Source: Pseudomonadales bacterium (GTDB lineage Bacteria > Pseudomonadota > Gammaproteobacteria > Pseudomonadales > Pseudohongiellaceae). Taken from it: a DNA stretch of 6,722 bases. Within the stretch, counting starts at the first letter, position 1, and each line of letters opens with the position of its first letter. The position numbers and the translations under genes were made by a program. Below the pieces are notes generated by a model. The model searched no databases. It saw only the letters and a list, made by a program, of their open reading frames with translations, and was not told where the DNA came from. The DNA lies in assembly GCA_022360535.1 (NCBI GenBank), contig JAKSCP010000343.1:1-6722 (forward strand), given 5' to 3'. Positions 1 to 6,275 of this stretch are shown here, in pieces.

Positions 1-931
1 ATTCTTCTGCTTCTGCTTGCTTGGATTTAGGGATGAGAAGGCGGGTGGAGAGTGCACAGCCCTGGCCGGCATGGAAGCAGACAGCTAAGCCGGTCAATAG
101 CGCACTGCTGAGATCGGCATCGTCGAGAATGATGTTGGCAGACTTGCCGCCCAATTCAAGGAACACTTTTTTTACGGTCTCTGATGCGCGAGCCATAATG
201 TGTTTACCGACGCCTGTGGATCCAGTAAACGACACCATGTCGACGCGCGGGTCAGTCACCAGCTGCTCACCGACCTCAACAGGATCTTTAGAAGTAATAA
301 CATTAAAAACGCCGGCCGGGATGTCGGTATGTTCCTTGACAATACGACCGAGTGTCAGGGCTGACCAAGGTGTATCCGGTGCAGCTTTGAGTACCACCGT
401 ACAGCCGGCTGCGAGGGCTGGAATGCTTTTTGCCAAGTTAATCTGCAAGGGGACGTTCCAGGGGGTAATGCAGGCAGCGACACCGATTGCTTCTTTCTCA
501 ACGAGACGACGGCTTTTTCCGCCCATGATTTCGCTGACACCGATATCTTTGCTCCACTCATAGTCGGGTAGCATGTTGATACTGTAATCCATGAAACCGA
601 TGGGCAGTTCGCAGTGGGGGCCCTGATCGCCACAGATACCCATAGGGGCTCCAGTCTCGGCCGATATCTGCTGTTTAAAGTCAGCCATCTCTTTCAGCAG
701 GCCTTCCTTCAACTGCTTAAGGCATTTGAGTCGAAAGGCGTGGTTGGTTGACCAGTCCGTGTTGTCGAACGCGTCGCGTGCTGCAGCAATAGCTCGGTCC
801 ATGTCTTTGGTCGTGGCGTCAGCCACTGCACCCATAATTTCTTCAGTGGCTGGATTGATATTCGGGTAGGTTCTGCCTCCCTCTGCATCTACCAGTTCGC
901 CATTAATCAGTAGCTTTGTTTCTGGATTCAT
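1..931 (-). CDS. Aldehyde dehydrogenase family protein, N-terminal 310 codons (C-terminus beyond window)
   Basis: NAD(P)-dependent oxidation of an aldehyde to a carboxylic acid in the cytoplasm. The translation from the ATG at 931 runs open to the window edge and gives 310 of the roughly 480-500 residues usual for the family. Visible hallmarks, in order, are the TPWN motif with the oxyanion Asn159, Lys182 in VVLKAAPDTPW (cofactor ribose contact), the Rossmann glycine motif FTGSTGVGK (235-243), the general base Glu259 in ELGGKS, and the catalytic Cys292 in GQGCALSTR. All key residues are intact. A GGAG ribosome binding site lies about 6 bases before the ATG. The gene follows the dehydrogenase at 957-1832 after 25 bp, so the two are probably cotranscribed. 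The substrate is unknown. The GQGC active site does not look like the MmsA methylmalonate-semialdehyde type, although an mmsA/mmsB-like pairing is tempting. The family call is very secure; the substrate is not. Confidence 0.96.
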   Translation of the reverse strand, partial: MNPETKLLINGELVDAEGGRTYPNINPATEEIMGAVADATTKDMDRAIAAARDAFDNTDWSTNHAFRLKCLKQLKEGLLKEMADFKQQISAETGAPMGICGDQGPHCELPIGFMDYSINMLPDYEWSKDIGVSEIMGGKSRRLVEKEAIGVAACITPWNVPLQINLAKSIPALAAGCTVVLKAAPDTPWSALTLGRIVKEHTDIPAGVFNVITSKDPVEVGEQLVTDPRVDMVSFTGSTGVGKHIMARASETVKKVFLELGGKSANIILDDADLSSALLTGLAVCFHAGQGCALSTRLLIPKSKQAEAEE

Positions 932-956
932 TGTTTTTCTCCGGATGCTGTGTTGA

Positions 957-1832
957 CTATTCTGTCAATCGGGATTCGTCTCTAGCCAAAAATACGTCTT
1001 CAATGCGATCGCGTAGGTATTCGGCTGTAGGAAGGGTGACGTCGTGATCACCGGCAGTTCTCAGTGCGCAATCCAGATCCTTCTGAGCGAGCTTGCCCAT
1101 GGCACCAAAAAACTGCTCCATTTGCTCTTCAGTTGAATTGGCTGCCAAGCCGTTTCTGCCACTGACAAACATGTGCATTTGTTCATTTACGACACCATTC
1201 GATAAACCAACCTCACGAAGCACATCGACAGAGAGCCCGCAGCGATCAGCCAGCTTGGTTGCTTCTGCCAACAGTACGAACTCTCCATACTGTATGAAGT
1301 TGTTACACAGCTTTAGTGCAATGCCGGAGCCCAGGGCACCTGCATGAACAACTTTTTCTGCGGAGGTCATGAAGACGGGCTCGCTGCGGGCAACGACCTC
1401 TTCCGAGCCACCGACCATATAGCAGAGCGTGCCGTCAGCGGCACGGTGTGCGCCGCCCGTAATAGGGGCGTCAATCAGATGGATACCGAGCTCGGTGGCT
1501 TCATTGGCCCACTTCAGTAAGTTGGCCTGGGTGACGGTGCTATGGATGGCGATCACGGTTTCTTTAACGGCATTGGCGAAAATGCCCTCCTCGCCATAGA
1601 GCAGAGCTTCTACTTGCTGGTCATCTCTGACGCAAATGCCAATGTGGCCGCAGGCTTTGGCGAGTTCAGCAACAGACTGACAGCCTATCGCGCCTTTGGA
1701 TACGAGCTCATCGACAGCGGGCTGGTAAACGTCATAAACGTGCGCGTTGAGGGAGTCTATAACCAAGCGTTCCGCCGAAGGCTTGCCGATATTCCCTAGG
1801 CCTATATAGCCGACGTTTCTCTTCGTTTTCAC
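957..1832 (-). CDS. NAD(P)-dependent beta-hydroxyacid dehydrogenase (3-hydroxyisobutyrate dehydrogenase family)
   Basis: Predicted cytoplasmic oxidoreductase of 291 residues, the normal length for the family. It would interconvert a beta-hydroxyacid and the corresponding semialdehyde or ketoacid. The N-terminal Rossmann domain opens with GYIGLGNIGKP (glycine motif at 11-16). The substrate-binding motif DAPITGG lies at 121-127, matching the family's DAPVSGG. The catalytic lysine region GIALKLCNN places Lys174 and the Asn pair at 177-178, followed by the all-helical C-terminal domain. The start codon is GTG at 1832: no in-frame ATG precedes it, and an AGGAG ribosome binding site sits about 9 bases upstream. 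It is the first gene of the leftward unit, 25 bp before the aldehyde dehydrogenase, which could oxidise a semialdehyde product. Relatives include tartronate semialdehyde and glyoxylate/succinic semialdehyde reductases, so the exact substrate is left open. Confidence 0.93.
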   Translation of the reverse strand: MKTKRNVGYIGLGNIGKPSAERLVIDSLNAHVYDVYQPAVDELVSKGAIGCQSVAELAKACGHIGICVRDDQQVEALLYGEEGIFANAVKETVIAIHSTVTQANLLKWANEATELGIHLIDAPITGGAHRAADGTLCYMVGGSEEVVARSEPVFMTSAEKVVHAGALGSGIALKLCNNFIQYGEFVLLAEATKLADRCGLSVDVLREVGLSNGVVNEQMHMFVSGRNGLAANSTEEQMEQFFGAMGKLAQKDLDCALRTAGDHDVTLPTAEYLRDRIEDVFLARDESRLTE

Positions 1833-1867
1833 GGTATTTGGCTCCTGTTGAGTTCCGATTTAGAGCC

Positions 1868-1896
1868 AGAATAAGTTCTGAAAATTTATATGTCAA
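1868..1896 (-). promoter_or_regulatory. Predicted sigma70-type promoter for the dehydrogenase operon
   Basis: Reading the minus strand, a perfect -35 hexamer TTGACA (1896-1891) is followed after 17 bp by TATTCT (1873-1868), which matches four of six bases of the -10 consensus. Transcription would begin near 1861, leaving a leader of about 30 bases before the GTG start at 1832. The -35 box overlaps the GTCAATT repeat, which suggests repression by a protein bound there. This is a prediction by eye only. Confidence 0.5.
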
Positions 1897-1919
1897 TTAA
1901 ATTTGACTCAGCGTCAATT
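1892..1919. promoter_or_regulatory. Candidate operator: GTCAATT repeats between divergent promoters
   Basis: GTCAATT occurs at 1892-1898 and again at 1913-1919, 21 bp apart, about two helical turns, so both copies would face the same side of DNA. Between them lies TTGAC (1903-1907), which forms an imperfect inverted repeat with the first copy (GTCAA, 6 bp, TTGAC) and another with the second (TTGAC, 5 bp, GTCAA). MarR proteins commonly bind inverted repeats in divergent promoters next to their own gene. Caution is needed, because two back-to-back -35 boxes automatically give an inverted TTGAC repeat. Only the third half-site at 1913 goes beyond that. Confidence 0.4.
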
Positions 1920-1931
1920 GAGATTTACATT
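1903..1931 (+). promoter_or_regulatory. Predicted sigma70-type promoter for the marR-type regulator and downstream genes
   Basis: TTGACT at 1903-1908 (five of six -35 bases) is followed after exactly 17 bp by TACATT at 1926-1931 (four of six -10 bases, including the first TA and the last T). Transcription would start near 1938, about 33 bases before the preferred start codon. Its -35 box is 6 bp from the -35 of the leftward promoter, and the GTCAATT copy at 1913-1919 lies in its spacer. A regulator bound here could therefore block both directions. This is predicted from the sequence alone. Confidence 0.45.
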
Positions 1932-1970
1932 AAGCCATGTAACGTCTGAACAGCCATTTTTGGAATGCTG

Positions 1971-2993
1971 ATGAGCAAACAAACCATCTATGCCAAGTAC
2001 CGCGATAACTTCGCTCGGCACGTGTTGGATGTCACCCATCACCTGGAAGCTGGTGTGATGGGGCGGCTTATCGATAGTGGTGACTACGTTGGGCTTCGTA
2101 TCAATTGGGAGCCGTTTATTGGTATAGCTGCGACGGGTGAGGGCCGCCTGTCTGATATAGCGAAGCGCATGGGGATGTCTCGTCAGGCGGTCAATCAAAC
2201 AGTGAACCAGATAGAGCAGGCGGGATACCTGAAGAGGGTTGAAGATCCATCCAGCAAACGCTCAAAGCTATTGCAGCTCACTGAGTTTGGCAGAGCGATG
2301 CTGAGAGATGGGGCCCTGCAGGCTGATCGCGTTGAGGAGGAAATGGCCGAGATCGTCGGCAGTGAAGAGCTGCTTAAGGTTAAGCGGGCGGTGCTTCAGC
2401 TGAGTGAAGAGCTGGGCCTGCAGACCTACTTCAAGATCACCGGGGAAGATCAGGCGTTGCTGCCAACACTGATGCCGCGTTTGGCTGAGTACACCAAAGC
2501 AAGGCTTCGTGAACTGAATGTTGCGAAAGGATACCCCCGCCTGAAAGCGGGTGCTGGTCTGGTGCTAATCGCTCTTGGTCCCAAAGGCGGGCGCATACAG
2601 AAAATCGCTGATAAGAATGGGATGACGAAACAGGCAATCAGCGCAGTCGCAATTGAGCTTGAAGAGTTAGGCTATATTCGTCGCGAACCTGATCCACAAG
2701 ATCCTCGCCAACTACTGTTGTTTTTTACGCCTGAAGGCGAAGCAATGATTGAAGACTCGGTAGAGTCTGTGCATACGCTGGAGGATGAGCTCGCTTCGCT
2801 AGTCGGGAAAAAGGCGTTTCAAGCTATTAAAAATTGCCTCAAGGATCTTTGTGACACATTCGCAGAGGAATCCGGAGAGGACCGCTCCGATCAAGAGTTA
2901 AATGAAATATCGGAACAGCTGCTCAAGCAGTTGGGTGACAAAAAGTTTAAGGCATTGGCGAGGGCCATGGCCGTTAAAGCAGACAAACTGTAA
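1971..2993 (+). CDS. Tandem-domain MarR-family transcriptional regulator
   Basis: DNA-binding regulator of 340 residues, about twice the usual 140-170 of MarR proteins, because it holds two winged-helix units in one chain. Unit 1 spans about 42-111: recognition-helix region MSRQAVNQTVNQIEQAGYL, then wing SSKRSKLLQLTEFG. Unit 2 spans about 188-260: MTKQAISAVAIELEELGYI, then wing DPRQLLLFFTPEG. The units are offset by about 149 residues. Each is followed by a helical stretch of the kind that dimerises MarR proteins. A further similar stretch (LGDKKFKALARAMAV, 322-336) ends the protein. The ATG at 1971 is preferred because GGAA lies 5 bases upstream; the ATG at 1965 has no good ribosome binding site. 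It probably represses its own operon and the divergent dehydrogenases until a small aromatic or lipid-like ligand binds. The ligand is unknown. The gene is 25 bp before the next one. Confidence 0.9.
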   Translation: MSKQTIYAKYRDNFARHVLDVTHHLEAGVMGRLIDSGDYVGLRINWEPFIGIAATGEGRLSDIAKRMGMSRQAVNQTVNQIEQAGYLKRVEDPSSKRSKLLQLTEFGRAMLRDGALQADRVEEEMAEIVGSEELLKVKRAVLQLSEELGLQTYFKITGEDQALLPTLMPRLAEYTKARLRELNVAKGYPRLKAGAGLVLIALGPKGGRIQKIADKNGMTKQAISAVAIELEELGYIRREPDPQDPRQLLLFFTPEGEAMIEDSVESVHTLEDELASLVGKKAFQAIKNCLKDLCDTFAEESGEDRSDQELNEISEQLLKQLGDKKFKALARAMAVKADKL

Positions 2994-3018
2994 AGCGTAC
3001 TAGATACGGGAGAATACT

Positions 3019-3399
3019 ATGACTGAGAAAACACGCAGAGAAATTGGCGAAGAGAAAATCAAAGAAGTCTATGCCGGCGATGTTGTCATTGGTGCTGAGG
3101 GCTATGCATTCTCGGATATTATGCTGGAGACACTTTTCGCAGAGATCTGGACGCGCAATGTACTGTCAATGCGCGATAAGCGAATCCTACTTCTGGGGAT
3201 GATCGCTGCCCAGGGTCAGGAGATGACTTTCAAAATTCAAACCAAGGCCGCTATTAAGAATGGTGAACTGACGGGCGAGGATGTCCGTGAGTTGCATCTA
3301 ATGATTGCTCAGTATTGCGGCTATCCAAAAGCTGCTGCGATGCTGATGCCAATGGAAGAAGCAATCGGCGAAGCGGAAAAAGAGCTGGCAGACAAGTAA
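3019..3399 (+). CDS. Carboxymuconolactone decarboxylase family protein
   Basis: Small all-helical cytoplasmic protein of 126 residues, typical for the CMD/AhpD-like family. The family core is visible at about 53-108: DKRILLLGMIAAQGQE, then the KAAIKNGELTGEDVRE helix-turn region, then the IAQYCGYPKAAA motif that matches the usual hxxxYxGfPxa ending. It lacks the CxxC pair of AhpD peroxidase-type members. The position that is usually a conserved His just before the (K/R)xAL.NG segment appears to be Gln74. It may therefore not be a true gamma-carboxymuconolactone decarboxylase (PcaC). GGGAG lies 6 bases before the ATG. The gene is 25 bp after the regulator and 33 bp before the hydroxylase, so it is part of the same operon. 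The family call is good; the reaction is not known. Confidence 0.85.
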   Translation: MTEKTRREIGEEKIKEVYAGDVVIGAEGYAFSDIMLETLFAEIWTRNVLSMRDKRILLLGMIAAQGQEMTFKIQTKAAIKNGELTGEDVRELHLMIAQYCGYPKAAAMLMPMEEAIGEAEKELADK

Positions 3400-3432
3400 T
3401 TTGGTCTGGATTATAGCTAGAGGTATATTATC

Positions 3433-4191
3433 ATGAGTTTTATGTATAATTGGTTGCCAGCAATCATCACCGTGGTTGGTGTACTGTCGTTGATGTACAT
3501 TGGCCGGTTTATTGTGTTTCGCATCCCGGCAATTGCCAATACCAAGGTCAAAGACGGCGAACAAAACAGCTGGAAATGGCGTGAAAAAAGTCATAAATAT
3601 CAAGACAAGGTCAAGTCCAGTCAGAAAATCGGTTTGACGTTCAATCTTGTGTTCTACGTAGTAGCGCTTCCTTTCATCGTTACCACGGAATCTCAGTCGC
3701 CAGGGCAGATCCTGCTGGATTGTTTTGTCATTCTGATGGTCTACGACTTCTTCTACTACATGACTCACCGCTTTCTGTTCCACGGCAAAGGCTATTTTCG
3801 CCGCGTACATGCGGTGCACCACCAGGCGCGCAGTCGCGTGAGCTCAATCGACTCGTTTCTGTTGCACCCTTGGGAGATCTTTATAGGTATTGCACTGTTC
3901 TATGTCGTAACAGTTGCTTATGCGCTTATTTCTGGTAATCAATTTCATGTTATTACGATTGTGATCTGTAATCTTGTCTACACACAGATCAATCAGATCA
4001 ATCACTGTCGTATCGATCTCGAGGGATTCCCCTGGAAAACGTTGAATTGGATCGCGATGAAGCACGATGCGCACCATATCGATATGCACAAAGGTAACTA
4101 CGCAACAATCACGCTTCTATTTGATTGGATATTCGGTACCCTGGAACGTCACCCCAGAGAAGATGAAGGTGCCATGGCTCAGAGCCAGTAA
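3433..4191 (+). CDS. Fatty acid hydroxylase / sterol desaturase family membrane protein
   Basis: Integral membrane di-iron oxygenase of 252 residues that would use O2 to hydroxylate or desaturate a lipid-like substrate at the cytoplasmic membrane. Histidine clusters characteristic of the family are in place: HRFLFH (His112, His117), HAVHH (His126, 129, 130), an isolated NH (His191) and HDAHH (His211, 214, 215), followed by NYATITLLFDWIFGT, a typical ending of this superfamily. Hydrophobic segments are visible near 7-29, 68-84, 93-109, 148-167 and 172-186. The start ATG has AGAGG about 9 bases upstream. It follows the CMD-family gene by 33 bp. Substrates in the family range from sterols and carotenoids to fatty acids and alkylglycerols, and the sequence does not decide among them. 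An electron donor is not encoded in the window. Confidence 0.92.
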   Translation: MSFMYNWLPAIITVVGVLSLMYIGRFIVFRIPAIANTKVKDGEQNSWKWREKSHKYQDKVKSSQKIGLTFNLVFYVVALPFIVTTESQSPGQILLDCFVILMVYDFFYYMTHRFLFHGKGYFRRVHAVHHQARSRVSSIDSFLLHPWEIFIGIALFYVVTVAYALISGNQFHVITIVICNLVYTQINQINHCRIDLEGFPWKTLNWIAMKHDAHHIDMHKGNYATITLLFDWIFGTLERHPREDEGAMAQSQ

Positions 4192-4247
4192 GTCCCAAAA
4201 GTAGTTTCTAATAACCAGGGAAAGGCCTTTATCCGGAGATCATAACA

Positions 4248-4376
4248 ATGCCAAAAAAAGTTGTCCTGTTAACATCGATACTCATATCCACACCAGTTAC
4301 TCCACGGACTCCTGCACCATGGGGGTTAGAGCACTGCCGAATTCAGAATCAGTACATCCTCCATCAACAGCAATGA
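4248..4376 (+). CDS. Possible 42-codon small ORF (leader peptide or start of a decayed gene)
   Basis: An ATG at 4248 is preceded by GGAG (4235-4238) at about 9 bases, a better ribosome binding site than that of the gene that follows. It opens a 42-codon frame beginning MPKKVVLLTSILIS, a basic then hydrophobic start like a signal peptide, and ending at TGA 4374-4376, 15 bp before the DUF3604 start. The second half is proline- and glutamine-rich and matches nothing I recognise. A different frame of the same DNA encodes a DUF3604 motif. The best reading is that this is the original start of a lost DUF3604 paralogue, now frameshifted. A translated leader for the next gene is the alternative. Expression is unproven. 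Confidence 0.3.
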   Translation: MPKKVVLLTSILISTPVTPRTPAPWGLEHCRIQNQYILHQQQ

Positions 4377-4387
4377 GAATGAGATAG
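4268..4387 (+). pseudogene. Remnant of a second DUF3604 gene (metal-binding motif only)
   Basis: In the frame beginning at 4268, codons 4277-4342 encode DTHIHTSYSTDS, CTMG, then VRALPN. This aligns without gaps to residues 57-78 of the intact neighbour (DVHIHTALSYDS, FTVG, TRTLPD), with 13 of 22 residues identical, including the HxH metal-binding pair and the following D, S, G, R, L and P. Many differences are at third codon positions, which points to an old divergence rather than a recent slip. The frame has no start of its own close by and stops at TAG 4385-4387, with no further recognisable homology. I read it as a largely deleted paralogue just upstream of the surviving copy. Chance similarity seems unlikely but cannot be excluded by eye. 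Confidence 0.6.
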
Positions 4388-4391
4388 AGCG

Positions 4392-6275
4392 ATGCGTATA
4401 CGCGTAACACTAGGCATGGTTGGACTAGCATTATTAGCCTCTGCTTGCACAAAAGTTGAAGACCCTTTGCTCAACGGAGAGCTGCCTGTTCCCTCTGATA
4501 GCGAGCCGCCTTTTCGTGAAAGTGTGGTGTTTAACGAAACGAGAAACCTGTTGTGGGGCGACGTACATATCCATACCGCACTGTCTTACGATTCTTTTAC
4601 TGTGGGAACTCGTACACTTCCTGATGACGCATACACCTATATGAAGGGGGGTACCATTCAGCATGGGTTTGGCTATCCTATTCGCGCATCCAGACCGCTG
4701 GATTTTGGGGCGGTGACCGATCATGCGGAGTACCTTGGTGTGCCCAGACATTTGGCCGGTGAGGAGAAAGATACGCTCGCAGAGGATCTGATAGCCCAGC
4801 TTAAGAACGGCAATTCGCTGTTTTACACGGCGCTTTATCTGTACAAAACGCTGACGCAAATGAGGTCCAAAGAAACGCGTCACGAGAACTTCGGTGATCC
4901 TTCGTTGCGTGCAGTATCAGAAACGGCCTGGCAGGATATAATCGCTGCAGCAGAGAGGCACAACGACCCAGGTAGGTTCACTGCATTCATCGCCTATGAA
5001 TGGAGTTCTATGCCGAATGAACGAAACCTTCATCGTAATGTTATATATAAGAGCAGTCGGGTTCCTGATTTTCCGCAGTCGTCCCTGGACTCCGAGAACC
5101 CAGAAGATCTCTGGAGGGCGCTAGATGAGCAGCGCGACAAGGGTATGGAGGTGTTGAGCATTCCCCACAATGGTAACGTTAGCGGCGGTAGGATGTACGA
5201 ATCAACAACTTTCAGCGGTGAACCTCTGAGTAAGCAGTACGCCGAGTTGCGTCGCCGCAACGAGCCGTTGTCGGAGATCTTTCAGATCAAAGGTACCTCT
5301 GAGACCCATCCTCTGATCTCCCCGGAAGACGAGTTTGCGAACTTCGAGCTGATGGATAACATCATGTCAGCAAAACAGGAGTTCAGCCAACCTAAGGGTA
5401 GCTATGCCAGAGACGCACTAAGAACAGGCCTGGAGTTTGCACATCGCGAAGGTTTTAATCCTTACAAGTTTGGCGTTATCGGTAGTAGTGATAGCCACAA
5501 CTCGAGTTCGGCGGTGGAAGAAGACAACTTCCATGGAAAACTTCCAATGATTGATGGCACGCCGAGCCAGCGTGTGGGAACGGCATACCTCTCAGGACGT
5601 GTTACTCCAAATCGAAGCTATGGCGCAGCGGGGCTGGTTGCTGTATGGGCTGAGGAAAATACACGTGCGTCTATCTTCGAAGCAATGCAGAGAAAGGAAA
5701 CCTATGCGACCTCTGGTCCTCGTATGTCCCTCCGCTTCTTTGCGGGTAGCTACCCCGAGGATATCCTCGACGGTGCTTGGTTGGCAAAAGCTTATGATTT
5801 AGGTGTGCCGATGGGAGGCGAACTGAGTAATGCAGCTTTTACTCAAGAGGGGCCGGTATTTGTACTTCAGGCAATGAAAGACCCAATGGGCGCCAACTTG
5901 GACAGGCTGCAGGTCGTCAAAGCCTGGGTGGATAGTGAAGGCATCAGTCACGAGAAAATCTTTAACGTGGCGGCATCGGATGGTCGAATGAACCAGATGA
6001 ATAATGGTTATCTCCCAGCAGTGGGTAATACCGTCGACCTAAAAAGCGCGACTTACGATAACACCATTGGAGCAGCAGAACTTTCAGTGTTATGGCAGGA
6101 TCCAGAGTACGATGCTTCTGTTGAAGCGTTCTACTATGCGAGAGCAATTGAGATACCCACGCCTCGCTATACGACCTACGATGCGAAAGCGCTTGGTGTC
6201 GATCCCTTGGAGCCCGCGACGATTCAGGAAAGAGCGGTTTCTTCAGCGATCTGGTTCAGCGTAAACCAGTTGTAG
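4392..6275 (+). CDS. DUF3604 family lipoprotein (PHP-like metal-dependent hydrolase)
   Basis: Exported protein of 627 residues, in the range usual for DUF3604. The N-terminus MRIRVTLGMVGLALLASAC is a lipoprotein signal with a slightly loose lipobox (ASA before Cys19). Thr at +2 rather than Asp favours outer-membrane sorting. PHP-type metal ligands are visible: GDVHIHT (Asp57, His59, His61), VTDHAE (Asp110, His111), YEW (Glu203), LHRN (His214), PHN (His259), SETH (Glu304, His306) and SSDSHN (Asp367, His369). Residues 411-450 (GLVAVWAEE, then RKETYATSGPR) are a further conserved family stretch. Proteins with this domain are annotated as unknown function; the ligand set implies a multinuclear metal hydrolase acting on an ester, phosphate or lactone, by inference. 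The ribosome binding site is weak (AGAG just upstream of the ATG). It is the last gene of the rightward group, 200 bp after the hydroxylase, so a separate promoter is possible. Confidence 0.92.
   Translation: MRIRVTLGMVGLALLASACTKVEDPLLNGELPVPSDSEPPFRESVVFNETRNLLWGDVHIHTALSYDSFTVGTRTLPDDAYTYMKGGTIQHGFGYPIRASRPLDFGAVTDHAEYLGVPRHLAGEEKDTLAEDLIAQLKNGNSLFYTALYLYKTLTQMRSKETRHENFGDPSLRAVSETAWQDIIAAAERHNDPGRFTAFIAYEWSSMPNERNLHRNVIYKSSRVPDFPQSSLDSENPEDLWRALDEQRDKGMEVLSIPHNGNVSGGRMYESTTFSGEPLSKQYAELRRRNEPLSEIFQIKGTSETHPLISPEDEFANFELMDNIMSAKQEFSQPKGSYARDALRTGLEFAHREGFNPYKFGVIGSSDSHNSSSAVEEDNFHGKLPMIDGTPSQRVGTAYLSGRVTPNRSYGAAGLVAVWAEENTRASIFEAMQRKETYATSGPRMSLRFFAGSYPEDILDGAWLAKAYDLGVPMGGELSNAAFTQEGPVFVLQAMKDPMGANLDRLQVVKAWVDSEGISHEKIFNVAASDGRMNQMNNGYLPAVGNTVDLKSATYDNTIGAAELSVLWQDPEYDASVEAFYYARAIEIPTPRYTTYDAKALGVDPLEPATIQERAVSSAIWFSVNQL

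Noticed and set aside
21..563. 180-codon plus-strand ORF opposite the aldehyde dehydrogenase
   Set aside because: The opposite strand encodes all aldehyde dehydrogenase motifs through this whole stretch, and the plus-strand translation has no recognisable domain or ribosome binding site.
3298..3822. 174-codon minus-strand ORF across the CMD and hydroxylase genes
   Set aside because: It is a shadow of two well-supported plus-strand genes, crosses the boundary between them, and shows no family features.
4218..4233. AAAGGCCTTT palindrome after the hydroxylase gene as a terminator
   Set aside because: The 10-bp core has no loop and is not followed by a T-run, so it is not a convincing intrinsic terminator.
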